64,000 nt of DNA from Aldrovandia affinis (taxonomy: Eukaryota; Chordata; Actinopteri; Notacanthiformes; Halosauridae), in NCBI GenBank assembly GCA_029706075.1, contig JAINUG010000052.1, forward strand, positions 2,569,498-2,633,497, read 5' to 3'. This document shows positions 21,025-32,780 of the stretch, piece after piece; position 1 is the stretch's first letter; each line of letters starts with the position of its first letter. The position numbers were made by a program, and so were the translations under genes. The notes below the pieces were generated by a model. It did no database searches. It worked only from the letters and a program-made list of their open reading frames with translations, and was not told the DNA's origin.

Positions 21025-24000
21025 ATGAAATCAACTGACAAGTATTGGGAACTTGTCTCCTCAAGTAACTCTGATCCTGATTGTGAGCAGTTCCTCCAGC
21101 TGCTGAGCTGTATCTCCCGGTGGTCGGGTCCAGAACTGCCAGATGTTGTGGGGACCGTGCAACTGAAACAGGCTGTCATTCTCCTTCCTCAGCGAGTATG
21201 TGGTTTGGGGAAGTTGCCGAGCAGGTCTCCTATCTCACCAGGGAGCACCGTTATGGTGGAGCCAACCGGCACGCTCGACACCCAGAAATATTCTGGTGGG
21301 ACGTGTTGTGACACCCATGTGGGGGACCGCTGGATACCTGTCAAGGTGTTGAACCCAACACAGAGAGCCATAACACTGCGCCTCGAAATGCCAAAATAGC
21401 CGATGTTTTCCCCTGCCTGGCTGTGGAGGATTTGCCGATCACTCAGGGGCTGTGCAGGTCGCAGTGCGGCCTCTCTGACCCACCTACTGCGTCTCCACGG
21501 TCAGCTGGAGACCCTGTGCAGCTACTGAAGGACTGTGGCTTGGCGGACATCAATGTTGATGGCTGTGAGGTGTCTGAGAGTTGTAGGAGGAAGTTGGCTG
21601 AGCTTGTGCTTTCTTACCAAGATGTCTTCTCCAGACATAAGCGGGACTGTGGAGAGGCGAAGGAGTTCGTCCACCGTATCCGCCTCTCTGATGACCGCCC
21701 CTTCCGTCTGCCTTATCGCCGTGTTCCTCCCGGCCACTACCAACAGCTGAGAGAGGTGCTGTCGGACATGGAGATGAAAGGCATCATCAGTAAATCGCTC
21801 AGTGAGTATGCCTCCCCTCTGGTGATGGTCTGGAAAAAGAATGGAGACCTGAGGATCTGCACGGACTTTCGATGGCTCAACGCCAAAACCATCAAGGATG
21901 CTCACCCGTTGCCCCATCAGGCGGATTGCCTTGCTGCCCTTGGAGGAAACGCCCTGTTTAGTACCATGGACTTGACATCAGGGTTCTACAACGTCCCGCT
22001 CCATGAGTCTGACAGGAAGTTCACAGCCTTCACAACACCCATGGGCTTGTATGAATATAATCGGCTTCCCCAAGGCCTGTGCAACAGTCCAGCGTCCTTC
22101 ATGCGCATGATGCTCAGCATCTTCGGCGACCTGAACTTCTCCAGTCTCCTCTGCTACTTGGATGACCTACTGGTGTTTGCTCCGTCGGAGGAGGAAGCAC
22201 TGAGGCGGCTGGAGGTGGTCTTTTCCAGACTCAGAGCCAACAACCTGAAGCTCTCACAGAAGAAGTGTAACTTCTTACGGAAGTCGGTGAGATTTCTTGG
22301 TCACATAGTTGATGCTAGTGGAGTCTCTGTTGACCAGGAGAAGGTTGCTGTCATCTCTGGCTTCCGGAAAGAGGATCTAATGGATGCTGATGGCTGCACA
22401 CCCTCTCAGCAAAAAGTTAGATCTTTTCTCGGCATGGTGCTATACTATCAGCACTTCATCCCTGGTTGCTCAACTATCGCGAAACCACTCTTTGCCTTGA
22501 CGGGAGGACAGAAGCGCAAGTTGAAGGGCTCTAGAAGGAACAGGAGGGCGGGACTGGGATCTGGCTTGTGATAGGGCTTTTGAGGACTTGGGGTCTGCAC
22601 TGCTTCACTGTGCGGTTCTGGCTCATCCAGATTTTGACAGGCCGTTTATCCTCTCTACTGACGCATCTTTGGATGGGCTGGGAGCAGTGTTATCCCAGGT
22701 CCCTGCTGGCGAAGACAAGGCCCGACCCATAGCATTCGCTAGCAAGTCCCTCAGTCGCAGCCAAGCAAAGTACCCTGCCCACAGGCTGGAGTTCCTCGCT
22801 TTGAAATGGGCCGTGTGTGACAAGTTCAGCCACTGGCTCAAGGGCCACAAGTTTACGGTCTGGACTGACAACAATCCGCTCACATACATCATGACAAAGC
22901 CGAAGTTGGACGCCTGTGAGCAGCGATGGGTCTCTAAACTGTCCCCGTACTCGTTTGAGATCAAACATGTCCCAGGGCAACTGAATGTGGTGGCTGATGC
23001 TCTCAGCAGAACTCCCTTTGTCAAACCTCTAGGCCGGCGTCTCCTGTCAGAGCAAGATTGCTGGAACAGGTGTGCAGTGTCAACGACAGTTGTGTGCAGG
23101 ATGCATTCCATGTGACATGTCTGCCTCAGTCAGCTGAGAATCCCTCCCTGTGTGCTACTGGTGGCATGTCCTTGTCCGAGGAGGAAGTGTCGTCTCTCCT
23201 TTCCTCCTGTGGCGACTGGGACTCCGGCCTGAAACAGAGGGCTGCTTCTCTGGCTGGTCACCTTAGCCAATTAGTTCCTCCTGGCCTAGACATGTTCTCC
23301 TCTCTCTCGTCGGCGGACCTGCAGAGCCACCTAAGACAAGATCCAACCATCAACAGTTTTACACTTTGTTGAGAGGAAGCGGAGGCCTTCTAGACGTGAG
23401 CGAGACAAGGAGAACCAGATGGTGCTGCGGATTCTGAAGCAATGGGACAAACTTACCGTTCTGGATGGAATCCTGTACAGGGTCACGAGGGACCCAGTGA
23501 CCAAGCACAAGAGGTTCCAGTTTGTTCTGCCGGACTCCCTGAAATCGCAGGCCTTGGCTGGCGTTCACGACCTGGCTGATCACCAGGGTCAGCCTCGTAT
23601 GCTGTCTCTTGTCCGTCAGCGCTTTTCCTGGTATGATGTGGAGAAGGATGTGCGGAGCTATGTCAGGAACTGTGCCAGGTGCGTCCTCAGCAAGACTCCA
23701 GAGCCAGCAGCCAGAGCCCCATTGGAGAGCATTACAACCTCAGCTCCGCTGGAACTGGTTTGCATCGACTTTTGGTCTGCTGAGGACAACAACAACAAGT
23801 CTGTGGATGTCCTTGTGATAACTGACCATTTCACAAAGTTAGCACATGCCTTCCCCTGTCAAGACCAAACTGCGAAGAAAGTGGCCAAAAAGCTGTGGGA
23901 CAACTTTTTCTGCGTGTATGGCTTCCCACAGCGCCTCCATTCTGACCAGGAGGCTAACTTCCAGAGCGAGCTGATCGCAGAGCTCCTGGAGTTGGCAGGA

Positions 24001-25062
24001 GTCGGACAGTCCCGGACCTCCCTTACCACCCTATGGGGAATGGTGGCACCGAAAGGTTCAATCGCACTCTCGGTGGGATGTTGCGCTCCCTGCCACCAAG
24101 GTCGAAGCACAAATGGCCCCAGATGATCCAAACCATGACCTTTACCTATAACTGCACGCAGCATGAGACGACTGGCTTCGCCCCTTTCTATTTAATGTTT
24201 GGGAGGGTCCCGCGCCTGCCAGTTGATCTGTTGTTCAGGAACGTCCTGCGTGATGACTCAGTCTGTGACTACAATGCATACGTGAAGTCCCTGGCGACCG
24301 ATTTCCAATCTGCTATGCTGCTGGCTCAGAGACACTCGTCTGTGGAACAGAAACATCAGTCTGATCAATACAACAAGAAAGTCAAGGGCTTACCTCTTTC
24401 TGTTGGTGACCGGGTCCTCGTGGCAAACAAAACCGGTAGAGGAAAACGCAAGCTAGCCGACAGGTGGGAACCGGCTGTTTACACTGTCGTTGCTTCCAAG
24501 CCACAGTTCCACATCTACAAGATCAGAGACCACGATGGTCAGGTGAGGACCGTCCACAGAAACCTTCTGCTTTCAGTCAACTTCTTCCCTCTTGACAATA
24601 CGCTGTTTGCAGAGGATGACCTTCGGAGTGTTGACACAGTATCCCATGACCCCAGTAACGTACCTGATCCTGAAGCGGCGGTGTCAGAGCCAGAAAGTGT
24701 GGCCGAGCACTCTGTGGTTGACTCATCCTCTAAACGTGAGTGAACGTAACCGCACAGCTTCATGGGTCTGTGACCAGTCCTGCACTGCAGAGGTGGAGAG
24801 TGTCAATGGTGTATCTGTCGGGCGTGCTCCCTCCCCGACAGTGAGTGTCCCCTCCACCGATGCTGCTGTTCTTCCCTCACCGCCACCCGTTCCCTTGTCC
24901 CATGCCCTTCCCCTCACTGGCATCCTACCTCAGGGCCCAGAGGATAGTGTTCGCTCTAGGTATGGCAGGGTAGTGAGGCCAGTTCGTAGGTTCATTGAAA
25001 CCATGGTACAGTTTACGCCACGGTTTAGTGTTGCTCCTCAGTCCATCTCCCTTTTGTTCTAG
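21025..25062 (+). pseudogene. Gypsy pol: RT, RNase H, integrase, frameshifted
   Basis: Ordinary Gypsy order. A pre-RT linker (21025-21400, PTQRAITLR) is followed by RT at 21423-22571, with LPYRRVPPGHY, FSTMDLTSGFYNVPL (motif A with its aspartate), LPQGLCNSPASF and CYLDDLLVF. RNase H is at 22588-23115 (LSTDASLDGLGAVLSQ, EFLALKWAV, WTDNNPLTYI, VVADALSRTP). Integrase is at 23419-24743: zinc-binding H..H and CARC, then VCIDFW, HSDQEANFQS, and the last acidic motif GNGGTERFNRTLGG in a shifted frame near 24040. The C-terminal tail to 25062 (RSRYGRVVRPVRRF) is in another frame. Shifts lie near 21400, 22560, 23100, 24030 and 24740. No envelope gene is seen. Confidence 0.87.
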
Positions 25063-25365
25063 GCGTGATATGCTTATATATGGAGACCTGATTCTCTCTC
25101 CTTTTTGTTTGATTATTATTATTATTTTTATTATTTTTTGCGGGTTGCCCACCCTCCTTTATGCCCGTTTCTGTGAGGTGTAAATAGCACCTTATTTTGT
25201 CTATGGAGTGGCTTTCAGATATGGCTTGGCGCCGGGCCAGTTTTGTAGCCCTCCTAACCTTAGTAGGTAGCAGATATTGCTGACTATGTGCAAGTTGTGG
25301 GTATTGGTTTGTTGTGGTTTGTTTGTGGGTGGGTAATTAAGGGTTTTGGTATGATTCAGATTTTT

Positions 25366-25737
25366 TTTTTCTAAAATTTGTTTCTGATTTTCTCCCATTT
25401 TCTCCCAATTTGGTAGCCAATTAGACCCGCTATTTTTACGTCAATCCCCCCCTAGTAATGTTCGCTGCCGTAGTCCTGCGACCGGTAGTGATGAAGGCGA
25501 AGTGACGCCTCTTCCGAGGCGTCACTCGCCAAGCGTCGACCGAACCCGGTACTTACAGGGCCACTCTTATACGCAGCGAAGCGTCACGTCGGCTTCCCTC
25601 CCCCTCCCTGGGGCGGACAGCCAATCGCCGCCCCCTGGCACTCCGGCCAAAGCCGACACTTGGCGAGACGGGGAATTGAACCCCGGTCTCCGTGGCCAGC
25701 GTCGGACGTTGTAACCACTGGACCACGCGGGAGGCCC
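25366..25737 (-). mobile_element. tRNA-derived SINE (Glu-like head), minus, 15-bp TSD
   Basis: Read on the minus strand it begins ggcctcccgcgtggtccagt, resembling tRNA-Glu around the A box, with the B box ggggttcaattcccc, and ends in a block containing ttggctaccaaattgggaga. The duplication atgattcagattttt lies at 25351-25365 and 25738-25752, perfect over 15 bases. It is inserted between pol and the 3' LTR of the Gypsy element. A perfect 11-bp hairpin stem (agtgacgcctc, loop ttcc) is at 25501-25526. Confidence 0.9.
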
Positions 25738-25773
25738 ATGATTCAGATTTTTGTGTAATTCTAGGGGGGTGAA

Positions 25774-25873
25774 TGTAACATTGCTGTTTTGACTTGTTAT
25801 AATTACACAGAATCTGTATTCTTTTATTTGTTATTTTCTTATGTACATGCGTTTTATTAATTTACTGTAATGG
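25774..25873 (+). repeat. 3' LTR of Gypsy, left part
   Basis: The first 100 bases of the LTR, beginning tgtaac after the purine tract and ending with tttactgtaatgg (25861-25873), the left copy of the L1 target duplication. Confidence 0.7.
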
Positions 25874-26021
25874 TAAACTTGCGTGATGACGGCGTGCTGA
25901 GAGGTGTGCGACAGAACTCTCGCTGATCACCTAAGTTTTATTACAAGTTTTAAATGCTTAAACTGGCGTTAACGAAATTAACTAATTTCTGAATGTAACA
26001 TTATGTAACAGAGATTTGTCA

Positions 26022-26848
26022 ATGGATAAAACTTTAAAGACATTGACCAGAGCAGACAAGAAAAAACTAAATGATAGTTTGCTGGCGGCCATAGGCAGCG
26101 TGAGCATGGCAGACAAAGCCAGCGGTGAAAATACGGCCCTTGCAAACTTGACTGACGCTATCACCCGCAATATCTCTACCATGATGGATGAAAAGTTCGA
26201 CAAACTTACCATCAGCCTGGAGAAGATTGCATCGAAGCTGAGAGTAATTCAAAAAAATCAAGGAAGCTGAACAAAGAATATCTAACACCGAAGACATTAC
26301 CACCACGCTCGAAAAAAGGTAGCAGCCCTGGAGAAAACATTGGAGCAAGTGACTAACAAACTCGACCAGAATGAAAACCGAAGTCGGCAAGGAAATATTA
26401 GAATCTTGAATTTAAAAGAGGGCATTGAAGGTCAACAACCACTTCGCTTCTTTGAATCCTGGCTTCCCACATTTTTGGATCTTGAAACCAAGAAAGGGGT
26501 GATCAAGCTGGACCGAGCCCATAGAGGCTTCGGTCCGTCACCGCCGATAATCCAAGACCAATAACAATTAAACTCCACAATTTTTCAGAGAAAGGAAGGA
26601 TAATCGCTGCAGCCAAGTCAAGGGGGGCACTGGAATTTGAGGGAAGGAAGATTCTTATCCAACAAGACCTGTCTCCGAGTGTTCGCCTGAAGCGGAGGTC
26701 CTTTAACGGGGTATGTGATACTCTAATCCGAAAAAATATCCGTTTCTCAATGCGCTTTCCAGCGGTACTAAAGATAACACATGGAGAAGTTATCCGGTCA
26801 TTCAGTCAGCCCAAGGACGCTCAAGCTTTCCTGGACAATCTCGGATAA
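26022..26848 (+). pseudogene. L1 ORF1 (coiled-coil RNA-binding protein), frameshifted
   Basis: ORF1 proteins coat L1 RNA as trimers. The start ATG is at 26022. The first part (to 26270) is a charged, heptad-like segment (NISTMMDEKFDKLTISLEKI) consistent with the coiled coil. An intermediate part continues the coiled coil in a shifted frame (26275-26340, RISNTED). The RRM-like part (26340-26564) has RSRQGNIRILNLKEGIEG and KLDRAHRG. The C-terminal part (about 26570-26848) reads KGRIIAAAKS and LQQDLS-type words in yet another frame and stops after LDNLG. At least two frameshifts. Confidence 0.75.
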
Positions 26849-28102
26849 AGTGAGATATGGACATAGGCCATGCAAAGGACAGTGGCGGTCTGCCTGACAT
26901 TTGTATTGATGAACACTTTTGAAAATCGCGCTGAATGGACGTGATCGCAACAAGGAATACAAATTCCAACAGTTACCTTTTTTCTTTTTTTTTTTTTTTC
27001 TCGTTGTCAGTTTCATGTACTGCCATTCTGACGAAATGGGCAGTGCACTCATTGAAACGATCTCCAACGATCGACGTAGCTGATCATCGATGGATAAATG
27101 GGCCAGACGAAGAAACCCACACCTTATTTACTGCAAGATAAGTAGCCCATCTAACTTTGTCTACTTGGTGCGAGCATCTATGAACTTATGTACAAGCAGG
27201 ATACACTGTCAATTATTAATACATTATGAATATGGTAGAAGCATTCTCCTTTTTGTGTTTTTCTTTTGACCTGTATTTCTACCGTTAAGTGACACATTAG
27301 CTAAAAGTGACACATTAGTTAAAAGAGAACAATGAATTAAGTTTTATTCAGATTCAGGTTATTATTACTATTAGAGAGAACTGCCACATTATTTCCCTTT
27401 AGTATGTAACTCTCTAGCCTGTAGCCAGTTAATTATCAAATATATTTAGGTGTGATGCAGGAGGATTGGTAGGCAACTAAACCTCCTCTCCTCTCCTCCC
27501 TCCTTACACTTCTCTAGCCAATGCTAGGTGTAGTGAAAGGCTCCACCCTTGTCTGTGCTTCATGTTGTGGGTGGGTGTATGTGTCTGGGTTCCATGGTGT
27601 AGAAGAGTGTAGGTGTGTGTGTTCATGTTGTGGGTGTGTATGCTTCATGTTGTGGTTTGTATGTGTGTGTGCGTGGGGGGTTGTAGGTACGGGTGGTTTT
27701 AAATATATGTCTTTATGTGATATTTGTGGGGTTTGTGTGAGGGGGGGGGGCGGGACAGGACTTCTTGTATATTATTAAACAGTAGCACGTTATGTATGTA
27801 CCTTGTGGTATTGCTGCTTATGTAAAGTTTTTCTACATTCATTATTTAACTTTTGTTTTTTTCTTTGTTAAAACTATAATTGTTAATTCTGTTAGTTTAT
27901 TATTCTTTAAAAATAGTTATTTAATTTCCTCTGTTGGAAATGTATCCCTACTAACATTTATAGGAATTATAATTTATTTTGGAGCACTGAATTATATACT
28001 AATTATAAATCAAAGAGAATCAAAAAGTAACATTTATATTGTAGAATGCTTGATATTATTTAAAATGGCTTATTGGTTAAAACTGTGGGGAATCGGCTGT
28101 AG
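26849..28102. other. L1 inter-ORF spacer, partly GT-rich
   Basis: 1.25 kb between the two ORFs without a supported gene. 27535-27760 is rich in gtgtgtgt and catgttgtgg words, similar in style to the L1 3' UTR (32030-32290). Most L1 spacers are much shorter. Confidence 0.5.
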
Positions 28103-31100
28103 ATGGATGAATTAAGTATAGCTAGCTATAACTGCAATGGATTAGCAGATAAAAAAGAAAAGACAAGAGATTTTTACATGGCTTAAAGATAAAGAATATC
28201 ATATTTTTTGTTTGCAAGAAACTCACTCATTATTGACAGATGAACTTAATTGGCAAAAAGAATGGGGAGGTATAATCAGGTTCTCTCATGGACTAAAGAA
28301 TTCAAAAGGAGTTATGGTACTTTTTAAAAATAATTTAGATTTCAAAATATTATCATCTTCTGTAGATCCTCTTGGGAGATGGGTTATTCTAAATATTATT
28401 ATTGAGAGTAAAGAAATATGTCTAATCAACCTTTATGCTCCAAATAAAGATGACCAACTTTTTTTTGAGGTAATCAGCAAGAGTATACAAGGGCTTACAA
28501 ATGACCGTATAATTATGGTCGGAGATTATAATACAGTTTTGGACACTCTACTTGATCGTAAAGGGAATCAATCTTCAAATTATCATCCAAATGCATGTAA
28601 GGAAATCTTAAATATTATGCATACCCTTGACCTTGTGGATGTATGGAGACTTAAATATCCAAATTTAGCTAGATATACATGGCGGAGGGCAAATCAAGCA
28701 AGCCGAATTGATTATTTTTTGATTTCTTTTTCTCTTGCTCCAAAAGTGAATAAGGTGATAATTGGAGATCGATTGAGATCGGATCACCAACTCATTGCGT
28801 TACATATAGCCATTACTGATTCACCTAGGGGCAAAGGATACTGGAAATTTAACCAAACCTTATTAAAAGATGATATATTTTTAGTTAAAACAAAAGAGTT
28901 TATTAAAGATTTTTTCCATCATAATATAGGATCAGCAAACCCACTGATCGTTTGGGATGCATTTAAATGCGCTTTTAGAGGACATGCAATCCAATTCTCA
29001 TCACGAAAGTATAAGCAATTTATGTCTAAGGAGAAAAAATTGATGAGAGAAATTGAAATATTAACGCAAAAAATTGATAACTCTACTAATATATATGTTA
29101 ATATGTTGGATGACCTGGATGGAAAGCAGAAAGAATTGGAACTATATCAAGAAAAATCTTATAGTATATATAATAAAAATAAAGCCACGTGGATTAAGGA
29201 GGGTGAGAAATGCACTAAGTTTTTTTTAAATCTTCAATATAGAAACTCCACAAAAAAAATATTATGAAATTGACTACAAATAATGGGGCAACACTTACTT
29301 CATCTACAGAAATTTTAGGAGAAGAAGCTAACTATTTTAAAAAAATATTTTCATTTCAATCTACACCTGTCTCACCTGATGAAAATATTTTTAAACCCTT
29401 TTTTCCAAATAATCAAGTTATGCTTTCTGCGACACATAAAATCCTATGTGAAGGGGCTATTACAGAAGAAGAGCTCCACTCTGCAATTAATTCCTTCCAA
29501 CCTAGTAAAACTCCAGGACTTGACGGGATCCCGACTGAAGTTTATCAGACATTTTATCAATTAATTAAAGAACCACTACTTGAGTGTTTTAATTATGCAT
29601 ATGCAATAGGAGAATTATCAGATACACAAAGAGTAGGTATAATTTCTTTGCTTTTAAAACACGATGCAAACGGTCAATATAAAGATCCAGTTTATATAAA
29701 AAATTGGAGGCCGCTTACACTCCAATGCTGTGATGCAAAGATATTGGCTAAATGTATAGCTCAACGTATAAAGAAGGTTTTAGCCAATATTATTCATAAT
29801 GACCAATCTGGATTTCTACAGGGTAGGTATATAGGTGATAACATTAGACAATTATTAGAAATTATTGAATATCATGAAACTTTAAATAAACCAGGGCTGA
29901 TATTTATTGCAGACTTTGAAAAAGCCTTTGACAAGGTTAGACTTGAATATATTATTACATGTCTAGAGTTTTTTAATTTTGGTGACTCATTGATAAAATG
30001 GGTTAAGATTATGTATAATAAATCAACATGTAAGATTTTAAATAATGGTAATTTTTCAGAAAGTATTTCATTGTTAAGAGGGGTTAAACAAGGCTGCCCA
30101 TTATCACCATATCTATTTATCTTGGCAATTGAAATATTGGCAATTAAAATAAGATCTAATATAAATATAAAGGGTCTAGAAGTAAATGGCATAAACGTTA
30201 AAATATCTATGTATGCAGATGATACAAATTTCCCATTAAGTCCCACACCTCTCGTCCTTACAAGCTTTAACAAGTGACTTAGATTCCTTCTCTAAATTGT
30301 CAGGTTTAAAACCTAATTACGACAAGTGTACCTTGTTGAGGATAGGATCACTGAAAGGTACAACATTTACTCTTCCCTGTAGACTCCCAATTAAATGGAC
30401 GGATGGGCCAGTTGATGTACTTGGTATCCATATCCCAAAAATATGAGTGAACTTACAACTTTAAATTTTATGAATAGACTTAATAAGGTAGATAAAATAC
30501 TTCAACCTTGGCAGGGACAAAATCTGACAATATATGGTAAAATCACTCTGATAAACTCGTTAATTGTGTCCCAATTTACTTACTTACTCATGTCCTTACC
30601 ATCTCCAGGGGAAGCTCTTTTTAAAGCATATGAGCAGAAAATATTTAAATTTATATGGAACGGCAAGCCAGATAAGGTTAAACGACAATTTGTATATAAT
30701 GAGTATGAACAAGGAGGATTGAAACTTTTGAATTTAAGGGCATTGAATCTTTCATTGAAGGCTTCCTTGGTGCAGAAATTTTATTTTAATCCAGATTGGT
30801 TCTCTAGTAGATTACTTAAGAATGTACACCCAATATATAATGCATTATTCCCATTTATGCAACTGCAAACTAAATACTATACTTTAATAGAAAAGGATAT
30901 ATTTTACAACTTGTCTCCTTTTTGAAAGAAGCTATTGAAAGCTGGTTACAATTTCAGTATCACCCACCAGATCAATCTGAACAATTTTTACAGCAAATGT
31001 TATGGTTTAATTCAAATATTTTGATTGATGGAATACCTATATTTTGGGAGAAATTGTTTAAAAATAAGGTCATTTTCGTTAATGATCTTATGGACCCTGG

Positions 31101-31906
31101 AGGAAAAATTATGTCCCATGAACAATTTTTAAAAATGTATGGAAGTATCTGTTCATTACAAATGTTTAATCAACTTATTGCAGCTCTCCCACAAAAATGG
31201 AAAAGAGCCATTAATAAAGATGTACATCAAGAATTAGTTTGTCGACCACATATGAAAAACGTTATATGGTTGAAGAATAATAAAATAAACAAAAGCATTT
31301 ATGACTACTTTTTGTGGAAAAATTCATGGACAGCTCATCCATACAAGACTATGGACAAATGGGAACATTTATTAGATGTCCCTATACCATGGTGTAAGGT
31401 TTTTGGTTTAACATATAAAATCACAATTAATACATCTTTAGATATTTTCAATTCAAGCTATTATATACTTTTTGCCTACTAAAAAGATGCTCAATATATG
31501 GAGTATGGAACAATCCCCTATGTGCAGATTCTGTCAGGAGGAGGTTGAATCAGCATCACATTTATTTTGGTACTGCCCACACGTTGCCTTGTTTTGGATA
31601 CAACTACAACAATGGTTTACTTGCTATAGTGACCATTTCTGCATAGATCTTCCTACTATTTTGTTAGGTAATTTGAAACAAAATTGCCAAGAGATCGATA
31701 ATTACATTATTCTCTTAGGTAAGATATTTATTTTTAGAACTGACAAACTAGAAGAATTACGCCTTGTTAGATTCAAAGCTTTGGTTAAGCATAATTACAT
31801 CTTAGAAGATCATATGTATAATGCCACAGAGGATTATACAAAGTTTAAGGAGAAATGGCAGGGAATTTCCATGGTGGAAGGTTGGGATAAGATAACAGAT
31901 ATGTAG
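28103..31906 (+). pseudogene. L1 ORF2 (endonuclease-reverse transcriptase), frameshifted
   Basis: The start ATG at 28103 gives MDELSIASYNCNGL, the L1 endonuclease opening. The endonuclease continues in the frame from 28212 (QETHSL, INLYAPN, VGDYNTV, RIDYFLIS, SDHQLIAL). RT is in 29264-30277: KTPGLDGIPTE, NWRPLTLQ, FIADFEKAFDKV, GVKQGCPLSPYLFIL and the active-site MYADDTNF. The thumb and C-terminal region cross into frames 30443-30925, 30922-31482 and 31472-31906. The last holds a C-terminal zinc-binding motif (CRFCQEEVESASHLFWYCP). Shifts near 28160, 29265, 30250, 30440, 30920 and 31475 inactivate it. Confidence 0.87.
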
Positions 31907-32029
31907 ATCACTCTAAAATAAAAAGCAAGATAACATTGTTTCTACAGTGCTCCTTAATAATGAATTTATTAAAATTTTAGTTTAAAGTATTATTATTATT
32001 TTAGCTATTATTAGTATTGTGTTATATAG

Positions 32030-32290
32030 ACATTATACTGTGTACTGTCTCGTTCTGCCCTGGTATGTTGTGTCTTGTTGGGTGTTGTCTTGTTGTTTTG
32101 TGTCTTGGCGGGTGGTGTCATTTTCGGTCTTGGTTGTCTTGTCTTGTGTCTGAGTGTGTGTGTATGGGTGGGAGTATGAGTGGGGGGTAGGCATGTGGTG
32201 TTGTGGCACGCACGCATGTATGGGTGCATTCGCGTGCATGTTTGTGTGTCTGATGGGTGGGGGGGGCGGCAGGGGAGGGTTTAAATTATT
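32030..32290 (+). repeat. GT/TG-rich L1 3' UTR
   Basis: Strand-biased G+T sequence (ttgtcttgtt, gtgtgtgtat, ggggggg) between ORF2 and the poly-A. Frames on the minus strand here are low-complexity artefacts. Confidence 0.7.
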
Positions 32291-32513
32291 TTCTATTATT
32301 GTTTGAATTTTTTTTTTTTTTTTTTGGTATGGGATGGACAGGTAAAAGGGGGGGGATGGAAAGTGCATACTTGTTAATATATTGACTCATTTTGTTAATA
32401 TCCCATTGTACAGATGTGTCATAATTTTGTGATTTGTGCACTATTTAATAAAGAATAAAAAAGAAAAAAAAAAAAAAAAAAAAAAAAAGAATTTTCTTTT
32501 TTTACTGTAATGG

Positions 32514-32776
32514 GCTACTGTATATTCACCAGGAAATTCGTAGCCCCTCCTGCTGTGACCCCATTTCCTGTCATGTCGCCCCTTATAACTTTGGGTTTTC
32601 CACCCCCTCTGCCTCTTTCCGGCGATGTCAAATGTGAAAAGAGCTGGAGCTGCGGACCAACTAGCTAGCTCCCAATATCGCAAGAATAAACGGTCAGAGA
32701 CCAAAGAAAGACGTTGTCCGCCTCCTCCTTGGACAAATAATTACAAATACACAACGCAGAAAGACACCGGTCACAC
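32514..32776 (+). repeat. 3' LTR of Gypsy, right part
   Basis: The remainder of the split LTR, starting after the right copy of tttactgtaatgg. It holds a TATA-like cttataact near 32583 and aataaa at 32685-32690, and ends gtcaca at 32776, followed by the flank ctta. With 25774-25873 it would make an LTR of about 363 bp. Confidence 0.6.
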
Positions 32777-32780
32777 TTAC

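Larger units (their letters stand above)
25874..32500 (+). mobile_element. L1-type LINE, near full length, inserted in Gypsy LTR
   Basis: An L1 of about 6.6 kb. It has a short 5' region (25874-26021), ORF1 (26022-26848), an unusually long spacer with GT-rich DNA (26849-28102), ORF2 (28103-31906), a GT-rich 3' UTR (about 32030-32290), the end sequence tttaataaagaataaaa, and a poly-A of about 24 (32465-32488). The 13-mer tttactgtaatgg flanks it at 25861-25873 and 32501-32513. ORF2 is distinctly AT-rich compared with the Gypsy DNA around it. Confidence 0.85.
20972..32776 (+). mobile_element. Ty3/Gypsy element, 5' deleted, carrying nested SINE and L1
   Basis: The element starts with only the first 18 bases of its LTR (20972-20989) and runs directly into pol. 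Pol extends to 25062. After a spacer with a SINE come a purine tract (aggggggtgaa, about 25763-25773) and the 3' LTR. The LTR begins with the same 18 bases (25774-25791), is split by an L1 (25874-32500), and ends at 32776 (gtcaca). The 4-bp sequence ctta flanks the whole (20968-20971, 32777-32780). A deletion has removed most of the 5' LTR, gag and the start of pol. Confidence 0.72.

Noticed and set aside
24744..25062. An envelope gene downstream of integrase in the Gypsy element
   Set aside because: The frame is a shifted continuation of the pol C-terminal tail, with no signal peptide, membrane segment or glycosylation pattern.
32011..32368. Threonine/histidine-rich minus-strand frames
   Set aside because: Low-complexity reading of the GT-rich L1 3' UTR.
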